From: Nymphaea colorata
Taxonomy: Eukaryota; Streptophyta; Magnoliopsida; Nymphaeales; Nymphaeaceae
Assembly: GCF_008831285.2 (NCBI RefSeq)
Contig: NC_045141.1
Span: 2,544,001 to 2,608,000 of the forward strand
Direction: 5' to 3'
Length of the DNA stretch: 64,000 bases
Shown here piece after piece: positions 22,771 to 35,660 of this stretch (positions are counted from its first letter, which is position 1; the number at the start of each line of letters is the position of its first letter). The notes under the pieces are model-generated. The model was not told the DNA's origin. It made no database searches and saw nothing but the letters and a program-made list of their open reading frames with translations. A program made the translations under genes and the position numbers.

Positions 22771-25700
22771 CATTGTAAATGGTTGTCGAGCTCAATTTAG
22801 TTAAATTAGAATAAAATCCTCCAATCTTTCAGTATATCCATATTGGTAAGTGGTTGACGTAATCTCCTCCAGCTCCAGTAGTGAGAATTCCAATGGTAAC
22901 CTACTTTTTCAAACCCTCCCTAGTTTTCCTTTATAATTTGGGATTTTGAATTGCATTTTATTAGAAAAATTGATTTTTAGAGCAATTCAGGAAAAAAATT
23001 TCAATGAAAGTTTAACCAGCACCAATCTAAAAGTAGACCCACATGATGGTATAGTCAGATCAACAAACTCATCTGAAGCTCTAAAATCACACATAGGGGC
23101 AAACTGATAATTTCCCTTTTTACTATATTCTTATGTCATATATGCCTAAGTTCGTCAAGTTTATCATTTTTAGGTCTCTAGATCCCTAGTTTGAATCCCT
23201 TTTTTCCCATTTCATGTACATAACAAGTGATCGTGATCTAAAACCAAGGGCAAATAGTCACTTCCTTATGAATCTCTTGCCCATAACAAAGGGCAAAACA
23301 ACTATTTCATCTTCAATAATGTCATTCAACATTTAGGTTAGATGTTACATATACATGATATATGGTGCATCAATTATAGTCTCTTCATCAACATTTTTAG
23401 ATCCATGAATTATTGTCGTTCAAATCTCTTTTGTGGAATTTTGATCCAAATCTCTTATCACATCCAAGATCCAGTTCTAGAACATTTTGTAGATTCAGAT
23501 ATTGATCTGAATCTTAGATCCATGTCCTTATATGTTTTCTAAGTTTTCTCTACATTCAAACCATGCTCTGAATCCCAGAACCATATCTCAATCTAAAGTC
23601 CAAATGTCATGTTTAATTCCGTTCATTATTCCATATGTCAATCTGTATAGGTGCTCGTGACTTGTACAAACTTATGTATTGAGCATGTTGGTGCAAATAG
23701 AATCAAAATGAATGTTCCTACGTGTGACTAGTTCAAAATTTTTATATGAAATGACCATTTTAACCTTACATTACATGTTCTATTACATTTTTTGAACAGT
23801 TACCCTAGGCCGTCCCACTCTACCCTTGGTAGGTTGACTTCCACCTTGAATCTAGGAAAATCTAGTACATTGGGCCACTTTTATCATTTTACACTCAAAC
23901 CCAAGAGAAACCATGTGAATTAGGTGGTTGAATTGAATCATAACATAATGAACTTTTTCTATCTTGAGAACAAGTACCAAGTTCCTCTTTTTTTTCTTTT
24001 TTACTTATTGGAGCTTTATTTAGCCTATTTTGGCTTAAAATAATCAATTTGAGCTTCATGGACCCCACTTTACCCAAAAATGATAGGTTTTAGGAAAAAG
24101 CTACCTTTTTAGATAATCTAGAAGTCCATTTTTTATCCTATCTAAATGGGGTTATGATGTAGAAGTGCATCCGACCCTGCCAAATTTATAAACCTAATTT
24201 TGTATGATGCTATATTAAGCAGGTCCTACCTAATATAGCTCGTTAGACTCACTAGCATCCAATTTGCCTTAAATAGACCCCCAATAGGACCCACAAACCT
24301 CAAAACCTCTAATCCAACAAAAATTAGTAGTTGTGACCTGATAAACCCTAATCCTAGGTCCATTCAGTTCTTACCATACTCATTTATGGGCAGTATGGTT
24401 GAGAGTGGTTTATAATCTTCTTCACCTACTATCAAACGCCAGAAGAGAGACGAATTGGAGAATGAATGGCTCATGAATCGACCACTTCTGATCATACTTG
24501 TGGAACTACTGGTTGGATGAAAGTCTTGCCATAAATAACTCTAGTAGGGTATAAAACCTTAGTTTTGCTAAACCTGCAAATAACAACTTCTAGAGGCACT
24601 AGGACCTCAATAAACAAATCCTGCCAAAGTAGCTTCACATACGCCATATACTACAAATTGTCAAAAGCTACTAGAAGTAGTCCATGAGAACCATGGAACC
24701 AAATCTACCAAAATTAACCCAAATAGGGTCCACCATGATTTAAGCACCTTCAAAAGCTATAGTTCCTCAAAACTACTAAATTTTTCAAGGTCCACCTATG
24801 GCATTCTATAAAAAAGTTTGCTTTATTTAGGTTCAATCTAATCCTTAGACTGAGTTTTTTAAAGACTGCATAATTTGACTTGTTAGAGCATACTAAACCT
24901 TGAATTCCTGATCCTATCCAATTTAAATTCATAAGGACTCCCATATCTCAACTCAATCTTACCTGCCAAATATAGTATCTAGCATGAGAGTCTTAATCCT
25001 TGAAATCTGCCAAGTTTAGACCTTGTGGAGTATATAAACATTAGATCTTACAAACCTATGTGGATTAACTCTTCTAGAAGCCTCAAACCTTACTTTTTCA
25101 CACTTGCTGAATTTAGATCTCTTAGAACCTACAAACTTTATATTTTGAAAGTTTGCTAGAAATAGTCTCAGTAGAGCCCTTACATTATACTTTTGTCAAA
25201 TTCTGTCAAATTTAGATATGTGGAACCCACTCATCCCAAAATTATAAAACTTGTGACCAATTTAGAGTACATTGATTAAGTTAACCAATTTCAAACTAAA
25301 ACTAGACCCTACTAAGCTCACTGAAACTCATTTGTCAACCCCTGATGTGGTCAAACTCAACTTGAGTCATCCAAAACCTACCTAAACTAACCTGATCTAG
25401 GTTTAAGTCTAGTCAAGCATAGGCTCAACCCTGCTCAAACCTAGCCCAAACCTATTGAACCCAATGTCAGACCAGTCTCAATTTGACTAATCTCAACTGA
25501 GGTTATGTCAACTAAACCAAGCTCATTAGAACCAATTTCAGTTTGACCAGGTTCTGTCCACTGAACCCAATCCACTCAAACCAGCCTGGTTTGACTTGGC
25601 TTATCCAGATTCAATCAACTGAACCTAGGTCAAGCCCACCTAGCTTAGTGGGCCAAGCAAGAGATGCCTCATCTTATTTCGAACCAAATCTTTATCTAGA

Positions 25701-25960
25701 TCGATCTAGATCCAAATCTACATTGCACACCTCAATCTGGATCTATTAGAACCAACTCTTCATTCTAGATGTTGATCTAGATCTTCAATCCAAACCTTAC
25801 ATCTGCCATTTGATCCAAATCTAAATCTTGATCTAAGTCCAAATTTGGGTCCTATATCCACAATCTAAAGTTTCGAGATGGTGATACTTGTCACCAGGGC
25901 TAAACCTAGCCATTCACATTTGGGTTAGCTTATTTTTCAACAATGTAAAATCTTAGGGCC
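22771..25960. other. Degenerate dispersed repeats, no gene
   Basis: Contains the copy of the 7862-8060 repeat (23567-23740), a CTCAACC/ACCTAG-type block (25250-25720) and a GATCT/GATCC-type block (25680-25870). Nothing codes. Small ORFs are not supported. Confidence 0.45.
23567..23740 (+). repeat. Dispersed repeat, copy B
   Basis: Same order of words as 7862-8060 (CAGAACCAT, CAATCTAAAGTCCAAATG, TTCCGTTCAT, ATATGTCA, GTGCT, GACTT, TTGAGCA). Confidence 0.7.
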
Positions 25961-26420
25961 ATCCTGTGTCACGACCTCCTAGAATTTTTCCTTCCCAAAA
26001 TCAAAAAAATTTCATTTCTTTCAATTATTAAAATAGGGAGAGAAGAGGGGGATATTCTCTATTGCTCTCTCTTAATCTCTCTTAGGTATGTTTCTTTTCT
26101 TTTTTTGGTTTCTCTTTCAAATTTTTTCTAAGTCTTTGTAGCATCCTCTCTCTTATTCTCTCTTAAGAGTTCTGCCTCCCTAGAGAGCTTCTTACGGATG
26201 TCCATAGGAGGAAGAGGAGAAGAAAGGAAGAAGGAACAAGGAGAAGAAGGAAAAAAGAGAGAGAAGAAGAGGAGAATCGACCAGCAAGGTAGACTGGCCA
26301 AACTCTCTCTCTCTCTCTTTCTCTCTCTCTGCACACTTGTCATGGACTTTTATTTCTGCAATTTTTTAATTATTCACATGTGTTGCATGGTCAAAAGATC
26401 CCCTTTACTGGTTTGAGCCA
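25961..26420 (+). other. LTR-like CT-rich leader (weak)
   Basis: TGTCACGACCTCC followed by AGAATTTTTCC resembles the LTR starts at 34631 and 41547 (TGT...CCCCAAATTTTTC). Downstream is a CT-rich stretch ending in CTTAG|GTATGT, like a retrotransposon leader with a donor site. A GA-rich then CT-rich stretch follows (26200-26335). The evidence is suggestive only. Confidence 0.25.
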
Positions 26421-28240
26421 TGAATGGAATCAAGCACTACTAACTCTCTAGAGAAAGCAGTGGGGATTTAATATATTTTCTGGAGAATCTATATAAAATC
26501 CAGCTTGTTTGTGATTTATAGATTCAATCTCATCATGGAATATGGTGGTCCTTCATGCCCAGCCCTTCATGTCAATGACATGCTGCGTTGCATGATCTAT
26601 GTGTAAGATCCATGCATATGTGCTAACATCAATATGATTTTCCTGATTGCATAAGTGTTTTCATGCATCACTTTTTTTATCATTTTTATTTGTCTTATAG
26701 TTTTTTTCCACACTAAAAATCTTGGATTTTACGTGCACACACTCCCATAACTTAGAGCATGCACACATCATGCAAGAAAGAGAAAAAGTTCTATTATACC
26801 CCTTGATAGAATTTTCATTAGAATTGTAGAGGTAATAACTTCATGTCCACATGGTATTTCTCAATGTTTATATATTTTTTGGAATTTTCAGGATGTTAAC
26901 TTTCTTTGACCCCAGTTTTACTTGTTTTGGATGCAGTTTGCCCTTCTACCAAGCAACATACATAAAACTATTTTCTACAGTCAGTATTTTGGATTGCAAA
27001 AATCTGTCTCCTGTTTTTTACTCTATATCATGTGAAGCAAGAACAATCTCACAATCTTGTAAAGGAAAAAATTGTTCCTTATTGTGGTACCTTTCCAATG
27101 ATTACATATTTTGGATGTCTTTTGACCCTTCTACTAGTCGAATTATAGAAACTGGTTCTCTATAATCTGAATTTTAGCAGAAATCCAGATGATGAGCAAG
27201 AATATGGTGTACTCTTGACAGCTTGATTGACAATTTAGCATCAAATTTTGAATCTGGCATATAGGTTTTACACTTTGTAGATATTTAGAATTGTGTCTAT
27301 GACCAATATATTGCTTTCTTTCATAAGTTGGGTCATGTTCATCATGTAAAAGGGCCATTAAAAGACAATGAGGCCGCCCATTTGGGTGTACCTCCTTTTT
27401 AGGCAACATTCGTCTTTGGTTTCTAGTATGAATTTGTTTGTTTCTTGATTTGCTTGGATTTGAAGCCATGATCACTAAATGACTGGTGTGATCCAAGCAA
27501 CACCATTGTTTCCTCATGTTAGAAATAGATGATTCCATACTAACTATTTAGGTTTTATGAACTTGTTATGCATGCATTTTACTTTCACAAAGCTTGGAGC
27601 TGTGATCAACGTGGGAATAGCTTAATTTATGTAGAATTAAGGATACAAGTCAGTTTCAAAATGGGCTTTCATATTTATGTTATTAGAAGTGTCAATGTTC
27701 GAGTGCAAGGTCTTGTGCATAAGGCATCCATTTTGATTTCTTGTGGATTTTCTCATTTGTTATTAGTTTAAATGCATTCCAATCATTAAATTTAGTCATA
27801 ATCATGCATTAGAAGTCAATCATATTTAGCTTTTTTGTTTGAATTGTTGTAGTTGATGGTCTTGCATATTAAGTTATTGTGTTTGTTATCTCATATTTTG
27901 CACATTGTATGTGTTCTATGTTATTCATTTGAGCTTAGACAGGCTTTATTTGAAAGATTTGAGGAATAATGCATTAAAATTCATATTGCATCCATGCTTT
28001 GGATTTTGGATATTTAGTTTGATGTGCAACATATTGCATATTATTTTAGCTTCACATGTAGATATGCATTGCATCCTTCATATTTCATGCATACACATGG
28101 GCAGGCAAACTAGAGGTGCACAATTTGTTGCACGTGGGCAAGCAATGGAGAGGTTGTCAGTTTGTTGTACTTGGGTAGGCAGACTAACGGTGGTTAGTTC
28201 ACTGCACTTGGCCATGCAAACCAATATTGATGGTTGTGAA
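26421..28240. other. No recognised gene
   Basis: AT-rich. Small ORFs at 26851-27165 and 27143-27538 have no recognisable domain. It may include the decayed 3' part of the copia relic that follows on the minus strand. Confidence 0.35.
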
Positions 28241-28249
28241 TAGCCCAAT

Positions 28250-29945
28250 TATTTTGATTTGGGCCTAAGATGTGTGCAAAACAAGTGCATCCAAACACTT
28301 TGGAATGCATGTGAAATAACGGTCAATCTAGATATAGTATTTGAATGAGAATTTTTTCTTAGATAGTTAATGAGGGCAATCGGTTACTAAGGTAACATGT
28401 AGTAATAATGGGTTCACTCCAAAAATAGGCTAATATATGAGTATGTAACATGAGAGTTCAAGTGAGTTTGTGCTCGGCAATGCTATTTTTTTGAGATGTG
28501 TGTGGATAGATATATTGTGGTCAAATTCCGTGCTTGGCATAAAATTGAAATAGGACCAAAATAAAAAATTTGAATTCAAGAGCATTATCAATGCAAACAT
28601 GGTTGACAATAGAATTAAACAGAGTTTCTCTTTCATTGACAAATTTTTAAAGAATAAAAATAACTTCAGATCTTTCCCATAATGAAAATATCCAACTGAC
28701 TATAGTAAAATCATCAACCAAAACAAAATAATACCAAAAATGAGAATGAAAAGCAACCCTATTGGGACCTTATACATCCATATGAAGAATATCAAAATGA
28801 CTCTAACAAGATGGACTCAAACTCGAAGGGAAACTGCTTTGCATGTGTTTGCTAATTGGCAAGCACCACCTTGGCAAGACTCTAATGCAAAATAAGTTTG
28901 AACAAGGATGGATCTCCAAATCTAAGATGCCACTGGAAAAAAGAGGTCCTTGATGTGAAGGAAGATGCAACAACCTTGATTGGGGTAGAAAGAAAATAGA
29001 CTCCCTCATGTTGATGGTCATCACCAATCATCTTTCTAGTTTATAAGTCCTGAAAGAAACATGAACCAGGATAGAAAAATAACTACATTATAAATCACTA
29101 GTTAGTTGCCTAACAGATAACAAATTAACTTGAAAATGAAGATGTAGAATGGTGCTTAAGTGTAGGAGAATGACATCACCGCTATCCATGATAGGGGATA
29201 GCTTGCCATCGGCAAGCTTGACATGTTGTGGTGTAGAAAACCTGATCAATGACAAAAATAGCTATGGCTGATGACAAAATTGCCTAAATACTCCTAAATC
29301 AATCATCCACATCATACCTAGGTCACTGATAGAAGCACCAACAGAGAAGGATGAGTCCAATACTACAGTGAAGGCAGATGTAGATGATGATCTCTCAGTG
29401 TTGCTTAAATTAAGGGAATATGAGTCAGGTGTAAGGAACCAATAGGGGGCTCGACCATTGAAGCAGTAGCCTAGGAAGCTGTTGAGATGAGAAAGGGCCT
29501 GGGCCTGAGGGAGTCCTACCTCCACCTCACCTTGGTGGACCAACTACTAAATAGAGATAAATGTGTTCAACCCAACATCGGTCTTCCAAATTACCTAACG
29601 TGCCACAATAGGTGCATTGGAATCTGCCACAACCTACACCATGGCCTATACCTCGTCCTCTAGTGCCAACATAATAACTATGGTCACATCCTCTTGATAT
29701 CATAAGTGCAAAAACCTGTGTGTCAAGTGTAGGCTGTGAGAGGGTGACTGCAAGATGACTTATCTTATTATGTATTTACTAAGCTGGGAACATCACTCCA
29801 AAACCATCAATGTGGCAAAATATTGGGATAAATGTTGGTCACCATAGTGTATTTTCTATAATTCTTCTTTCACCTGTAAAATCTTAATGACATTAGTAGC
29901 ATGATAAAACATTTTCTTCAAGATAGACCACATATCTTTGGCCTT
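28250..29945 (-). mobile_element. Decayed Ty1/copia retrotransposon, gag to integrase
   Basis: Reading the minus strand from 29945 downward: a gag (UBN2-type) piece KAKDMWSILKKMFYHA and HYGDQHLSQYFATL; a CCHC-type zinc knuckle CTYCGTLGNLEDRCW (about 29620-29576) with N in place of H; a protease-like WMIDLGV (DSGA changed) near 29300; then LLSVRQLTSDL, EGVYFLSTPIKV and FQWHLRFGDPSL of the GAG-pre-integrase region (about 29100-28850); then integrase pieces (about 28790-28300). Many stops and frameshifts show it is dead. Its 5' end stops abruptly at about 29946, where another repeat begins. No reverse transcriptase was seen below 28250. Confidence 0.75.
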
Positions 29946-29947
29946 GA

Positions 29948-31560
29948 TGTATGTTCACATCCCCAAAATTTCTTTTGGTTTTAGAGTACTCCAGAAAAAT
30001 GAGTTTTTTGTTTTGAAAATGAGAGAGAAAGGGACTCACCCGTTGGTACGAGGATTGACCGTTCCCGGCGCCTTGAAGAATATTTTGGGTGTTTGAGAAA
30101 ATATTGAAAGTTTGATGTTTCAAACTTTTGAAAAGTTCTTAAAGAATTACTTGAGGATGTAAAACATTTTGGGGAAAACTTGAATTGAAAATCTTTATAA
30201 ATATCGTTTGGAAAACTTAGGAAATCATTTTGAAGTCACTTTAGTGTTCTCTTAAGACTTTAAGTAGGTTTAAAATTTTGCTCTAATTCGGTTACTACCT
30301 AGTTAGAGCTCAATCTCATCTTGCTTAAGTTCCTTAGAGACATGCTTGTGATCATAAGTGATATTAAGTGAGTGAGAATGCATGAATGTATTGATCTTAT
30401 ATGATTAGAAGAGAATAATTCATTCTTACCATAACATTCATTTAAACATATTCCTACCATAACATACATATAAGATTTTTGTTTTTGCAATTGTCATAAT
30501 TACTTTTATGAAGAAAGAAAATTTTTTGAAAATAAAATGGGGTTGTAGACCATCAAAAATGAATTTAATATTGGGTCATCACCTGAGTTTTGGTTTTGGT
30601 CAAGTCGGTAAATAAAAAGATCCTGGGAGAGAAATATGTTCAAAAGAATGAAAAAGATAAAGACTTAATCACAAGGGAAATATGGAGAAAGAGAAAGAAA
30701 AAGGAATTTTGAAGATCACTAAATGAAAGATTTTAAAAGAGGGGGAGATACATATCTTTATATGTATGTATACATGTATAAGCTTTTAAAAATGAAGTCT
30801 TAATTTAAATATAGAGGAAAAAGAAGTTCTTTAAAGAAAGAGAGAAAGAAAAGGTGTACATATACGTGTACATACTATCTAATATACTCATATATGAAAG
30901 TTTATAAAAAAATGATATTGATTTGAATAGAGAGAGAGAGATTTTAAAGGAAAAGAAATAAGGAAATATATATGTTTATATATAAAAAAATTTGTAGGTG
31001 AAGACATTTGACTTGAAAAGATAAATAAAAGTTTTTAGAAAGAGAAAATAGAACACACATATATATGCATTCATGTGTATATGAAAATTTGTAAAATAAA
31101 ATATAGAAACATAAAGATATAAGGGTGAAGGGAATCATCATGTGCAAATATATGTATATAACATGTATATACATATACATCTTCAGGAGATTAAAAATCA
31201 AGAAATAACTTAAAATATTCCGACTTAACTTTTTATGCAGGCCGGAGAGGAGCTTGGGCTCATGCAAGAGCCTAAGCTCAGTCTCCAAAGCCACATTAGG
31301 AAGGGTTCTTTCTTTCGAAAATCTTTTGAAAAGCACGATTTCAAAATATTATTATTTGTTTGTTATAAAGAAATATATTTCTTCCACCATTGGGTAAAGA
31401 AAATCAAACAACATGATAAGGCGCTCATTAGGATTCCTAATTATGTGATTAAAAGGGAAACTAAACACGAGAATGACATGAAAATGCATATTAACATGTA
31501 CGTATTCGTGAGGGTTTTCCTGGGTTGAACAAGCCCCAATCTCAAAAATTAACATAAGAA
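29948..31560 (-). repeat. Repeat arm A, part Y (inverted copy of 36240-37737)
   Basis: The reverse complement matches 36240-37737 over most of its length: the motif GGTCAATCCTCGTACC (about 30040-30055), a block on seasonally repeated words ending GAATGTTATGGTA, and the segment at 31235-31530 (GCCGGAGAGGAGCTTGGGCT) against 36560-36270. Non-coding. It abuts the copia relic at about 29946. Confidence 0.75.
30028..30088 (-). repeat. Copy 3 of the conserved approximately 60-bp motif
   Basis: The minus strand reads AAGGCGCCGGGAACGGTCAA, then TCCTCGTACCAACGGGTGA. This is one of the best preserved copies. Confidence 0.65.
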
Positions 31561-31573
31561 TATCTCATTTTGT

Positions 31574-31592
31574 ATATATATATATATATATA
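31574..31592. repeat. (TA)n microsatellite
   Basis: About nine TA units at the junction between parts Y and X of repeat arm A; the other arm has a long TA tract at 39162. Confidence 0.85.
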
Positions 31593-31639
31593 CATTATTA
31601 TTATATATGCACGCATAACCTCTTATTCAAAATCATTTT

Positions 31640-32920
31640 TCTCTTTTAAAGTTAGGTTATAACAAGTTTACAAACTGATTTTATAGAAAGAGAACTTCAT
31701 TTCGTCTTTGTAGTTTCAAACTACAAGATCACTCAATATTTCAACTTAAAAATTTATCAATTCTAACAATACATGCTTAAAATGCATGTATATTGCTAAG
31801 ATCAGACCATGCTTTCATAACATTTAGCTTAAAACTCTAACATTTGGGTCCTTGAAATGTCAATTTCCAGCCACAAAGTGGCTATCTTCCATCAAATTAG
31901 AGAAGGTTATAATCTCATTCAAACGGGCACCCTAAGAATATTTTAGGAGTTGTTGGTTTCATTCATATACTTCTAGATCTTGTATGGGATTAATCAACAT
32001 CCCAAAATGCTCCAAAATAGTATTCATATTCTAATCTTCATTTCTCCTGAAAGAGAATATCAGAACATGCTGAAATTGTTCAAAGAATGGATGAATATTT
32101 ATTTAGAATAAAATCTAAAATATAATTTGGTTTTATAAAAGAAAATTTTCTAGAAACTTCATGTCTAAACCCAACATGAATGGAAGCATGTTCTCAAGAG
32201 GAACATTCCTCTTGCTGATTTAGATGTTTAACTCATGAAAAGATAAGCAAGCTTCAATGACTTGTCGTCATTGTCTAAGAAACAAGCTTTCTTAAAATTG
32301 AGATTTCAGATTTTCAGCTATATAAATCAATATAAAACTTGATTTTATACCTATTTTGAGACAAAAGTGGTGTTATCTGGATTACATAATACATTTTCAT
32401 ATTGAATGAATGTTGAGCGATTATGAGAGAGAGAGAGAGAGAGAAGAATGTCTCATATAGTTTCTCTTCTTCTTTCATGCTCACCAAAATCAGTTGCACC
32501 ACATATACCTTCAATAGGAATTAAGTGATCCTATTTCAAGTTATAAAAAAGTGACGAACTTGGAAATCTCACTTAGTTTAAAAAAAAAACACACAAATAG
32601 CATCATATCCTAATTTTGCCAAAATACGTTTGAAAACATGTTTTCTAGCATTTTGGAATCTTCATTAAAAGAGTGAATTTTGCTTGCTCTCAATTTTTCT
32701 CTAAAAAGAGAACCCATTTGAAATCAAGTTCATATCTCTTAAACCTAACCACATGATTTGGATAAAAGATAATTTAAAATCAATCATTTGCTAAGAAAGT
32801 TTAGCCACTTTGTCCAAAATTTGGCCCATTTGCTAAGTCAACTTGGCCATTTTTCCTGAAAATTTGATCACAAGTTGATCTCAATTTCAATCCAAAATCA
32901 TGAGTTGATCTTGAGTTCAC
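31640..32920 (-). repeat. Repeat arm A, part X (inverted copy of 37740-39150)
   Basis: Matched segments in reverse complement: 31860-31900 with 38880-38920 (GCCACTTTATGGCTGAAA-like), 32400-32540 with 38090-38200 (the GA tract and flanks), and 32690-32760 with 37870-37930. Non-coding in both copies. Confidence 0.65.
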
Positions 32921-33387
32921 AACAAGAAACTAGATCTCAATCACCAAAATCTCCAATTTTTCAAATTAAATTCTCAATTATTTATCATTTTCCAATCCAA
33001 ATTTTCAAATTATCATGCAAGTTTCCAAAATCTTGGGTCAAAACCAAGACCCAAATCAATTTTTAATATTCTTGTTAAATTTTAGAATTAAATTCAAATG
33101 GCACATTTTCTTTGAAAATAATGGTATGCCATTTTAGAGATTTTTCAATTTTGCCCAAATTCCAAAAGGCAATTGAATTTTCAAATAACTTGTCTAGACA
33201 AGTAAATTTTCCAAACAACTTATCTAAATTCCATTCCAATTTTCCTAAAACAAGCTTAGAAATTTCTTGTTTAAAACCAAATTGAAAATGAATTTCCAAT
33301 TTCAATTTCAACCCTTTATGCACAAGCATACAGGATTGCATCAAATGACCTACACGATCCAAGAAATGTTTACACCTTGGTCCAATT

Positions 33388-33440
33388 ACCCTATTAAAGG
33401 TGGTAGGAATGGTTAGACCTCGCACCGATGGGCGAATTCC
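33388..33440 (+). repeat. Copy 4 of the conserved approximately 60-bp motif
   Basis: TTGGTCCAATTACCCTATTA, AAGGTGGTAGGAATGG and TTAGACCTCGCACCGATGG. Faces copy 5 at 34358-34420 across about 1 kb. Confidence 0.55.
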
Positions 33441-34357
33441 TTTCCCTTGAAATTTTTTCTCAACCCAATTTGAAATTCTTGTCGATTCGGATTGATATCC
33501 CAAGGACGGGGAGGGCTACAAACACATATATCTATTCTTGTCATGGTCATCATGTCACCGATTTTACTCAAGCACTCTAAGGCGGAAGTGAACCTCATGA
33601 CTGGGCCACTTTGGCCCCTTGGCCATACCACCAACCATAGTTGGTCATAGATTGGCAAATTGTAGGAGAACGAAGAGCCTTTAAAACTTAAGACCCTTGG
33701 CATGTACTCCAAATTTCAAATTCGAGTATGTAGGTGTAACATAACATTAGATGAATCATGAATTGAAACCATGAGTCATATATTAGGAGTCCAAACCACT
33801 TTCAAACCTTGCATTTAGAAGTCAGCCTCTAGGATGTATGTTGTCTGCACATGACATGTTGTAGTAGTGTGTTTGAATTGATGTTTTACACCTTCTCATT
33901 GTCTTCAAAAAACCTAGATGTTTCTTTTACAAGAGTGTCTCTTGTCAATTCAAAACCGTCTAGAATCTATTTCAGACATACTCTACAAATTTTAACATTT
34001 GGTCCAGGGTCAACATTCCACCAGACATATTGTGTTAGTTCCTCCTAATTGAGTTGACCACAATAAGCACTCTCACTAGGATTTACAAGGTCTAGCCCCC
34101 ATGGGTCTTCTCAATTTCAAGTCACTTTATCTATACCATTTATCTTGTCTCTCACTGGGAAGGAGGTCTTACTTGCTAATCATCTATGCTACTCCATTGG
34201 CCACACTAGTCAAATAGGTAGCCCCAATAGGTTTTGGTTTGTGTTGCTGAGATATTACTATTCGCAACTATGCCTTTCTCAAAGGGCGTTGAAATGCGAA
34301 TCAGCAAAATTCTTTTAAAAGTGAGGGTTTTGAGGAAAATTTTTTAAGAGAAAGGGA
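33441..34357. other. No recognised gene
   Basis: Non-coding sequence between two facing motif copies, probably a piece of a further element of the same family inserted into arm A. Confidence 0.35.
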
Positions 34358-34420
34358 TCTGCCCGTCAGTACGAGCTCTGACCGTTCCGGCCGCCTTTAA
34401 CAAGGGTAATTGAACCAAGG
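34358..34420 (-). repeat. Copy 5 of the conserved approximately 60-bp motif
   Basis: The minus strand reads AAAGGCGGCCGGAACGGTCA then GAGCTCGTACTGACGGGCAG. Strong match to copies 3 and 6. Confidence 0.6.
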
Positions 34421-34934
34421 ACTAAGAATCATTTGAATTCTGTACGAGTTATTGATGCAAATCCTATATGCTTGTGCATTCAGGTTTTGGATTCAAGAAC
34501 CAAAATTCATTTTGAATAAGTGATTTGAACTTATTTTGAAAATGAATTTGAAGATTGGAGGGTTTTCAAGTTGATTTAAAAACCTTTGTTTTGGTAACAT
34601 TTGATTCGAAATTCACAATTCTTAGGGATTTGTAATGACCCCAAATTTTTCCAAAAGAATGTGTTATTTTATCCAAGCACGAAACCCAAATTTAGACGTG
34701 AGATTCAAATCCAAGATCCAACTTTCAGATCCAAATTACATTCAAAACTCAAATTAAACCAAACCCGCATTCAAAACGAGCTCGGAGTCACTCAAAACGA
34801 AGCCGACCATTCTTTTATAACGAAAAAAAATTAGTTTTCTACATATTTTAAGTAAAAAAGGGGGTTTAGGGTGATTTTATCTTATTTTATGCACTTTAAA
34901 TTTCATTCTGTTTAAATTTAAAAAAAAAAGGAGT

Positions 34935-35065
34935 ATAATGCGACGCGCAGTAGCGTGACCTTGCGTCGCGCGCTGCCGCGCACGGTTTAATGAGGTGCCA
35001 GGGCGCTGTTGCGCCTGGCGCGCAACAGCGCCCGGGCAGGGGCCTGCGACGATGCAGGCCCCCTC
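34935..35065. other. GC-rich block with two perfect hairpins
   Basis: GGGCGCTGTTGCGC (35001-35014) is followed after CTGGC by its exact reverse complement (35020-35033). GGGGCCTGC (35039-35047) is followed after GACGAT by its exact reverse complement (35054-35062). The block lies in AT-rich sequence 240-370 bases before the TATA box. Confidence 0.85.
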
Positions 35066-35305
35066 CTCCCTCCTTTTCTTTGCAAAAAAAAAAACCTTGG
35101 GGGTCTTTTTTCGAAAGTTTTGGGTGGGCATAGCCCTGCCCATACCTCAAATGGGTTTTTGCAGGGCTAGTGGACAATCCCACTTAGTCAAAACCTATTT
35201 TTCTAAAAAACAAAATTGAAAATAATTCAAAATTCTTTGAAATTTGGATGAAAATGTTGAGAAATTCAAAAAAATTCAAATTTTGAGTTTTGGCTCTGAA
35301 ACTCT

Positions 35306-35316
35306 CTATAAATACC
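35306..35316 (+). promoter_or_regulatory. TATA box of the candidate LTR
   Basis: CTATAAATACC followed by a CT-rich leader and, at 35554, a donor AAG|GTGAGT. Confidence 0.5.
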
Positions 35317-35369
35317 CCCACAATCCCCCCTCTTGGGTAAGACCCCCACAATCCCCCCTCTTGGGTAAG
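35314..35369. repeat. Two 28-bp tandem units
   Basis: ACCCCCACAATCCCCCCTCT then TGGGTAAG, twice without a mismatch, overlapping the end of the TATA box. Confidence 0.95.
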
Positions 35370-35660
35370 GGTTGGTCCTTGGGAGAAACTCTAGTATATT
35401 CTCACTTGAAGAGTTAAAGTTTCTCTTGAGCTCTCTCTCTCTCCCTCTTCCTCTTTTTATTTCTCTCCAACTTAGAGCAAGTTACAACTCTTCAAGGGAG
35501 CACCAAAGATTTCTTGAAAGACTCATCTTCATCAACCTGGAGCATCATTCAAGGTGAGTTCAAGATTATTTCAAGCATGATTGTTTATTTTCCCTAAGTT
35601 ATTCTCATTAGAGGTATGTAATCAATATCTCACCTCTTTCTTTCTTCATTTTTCTCTCTT

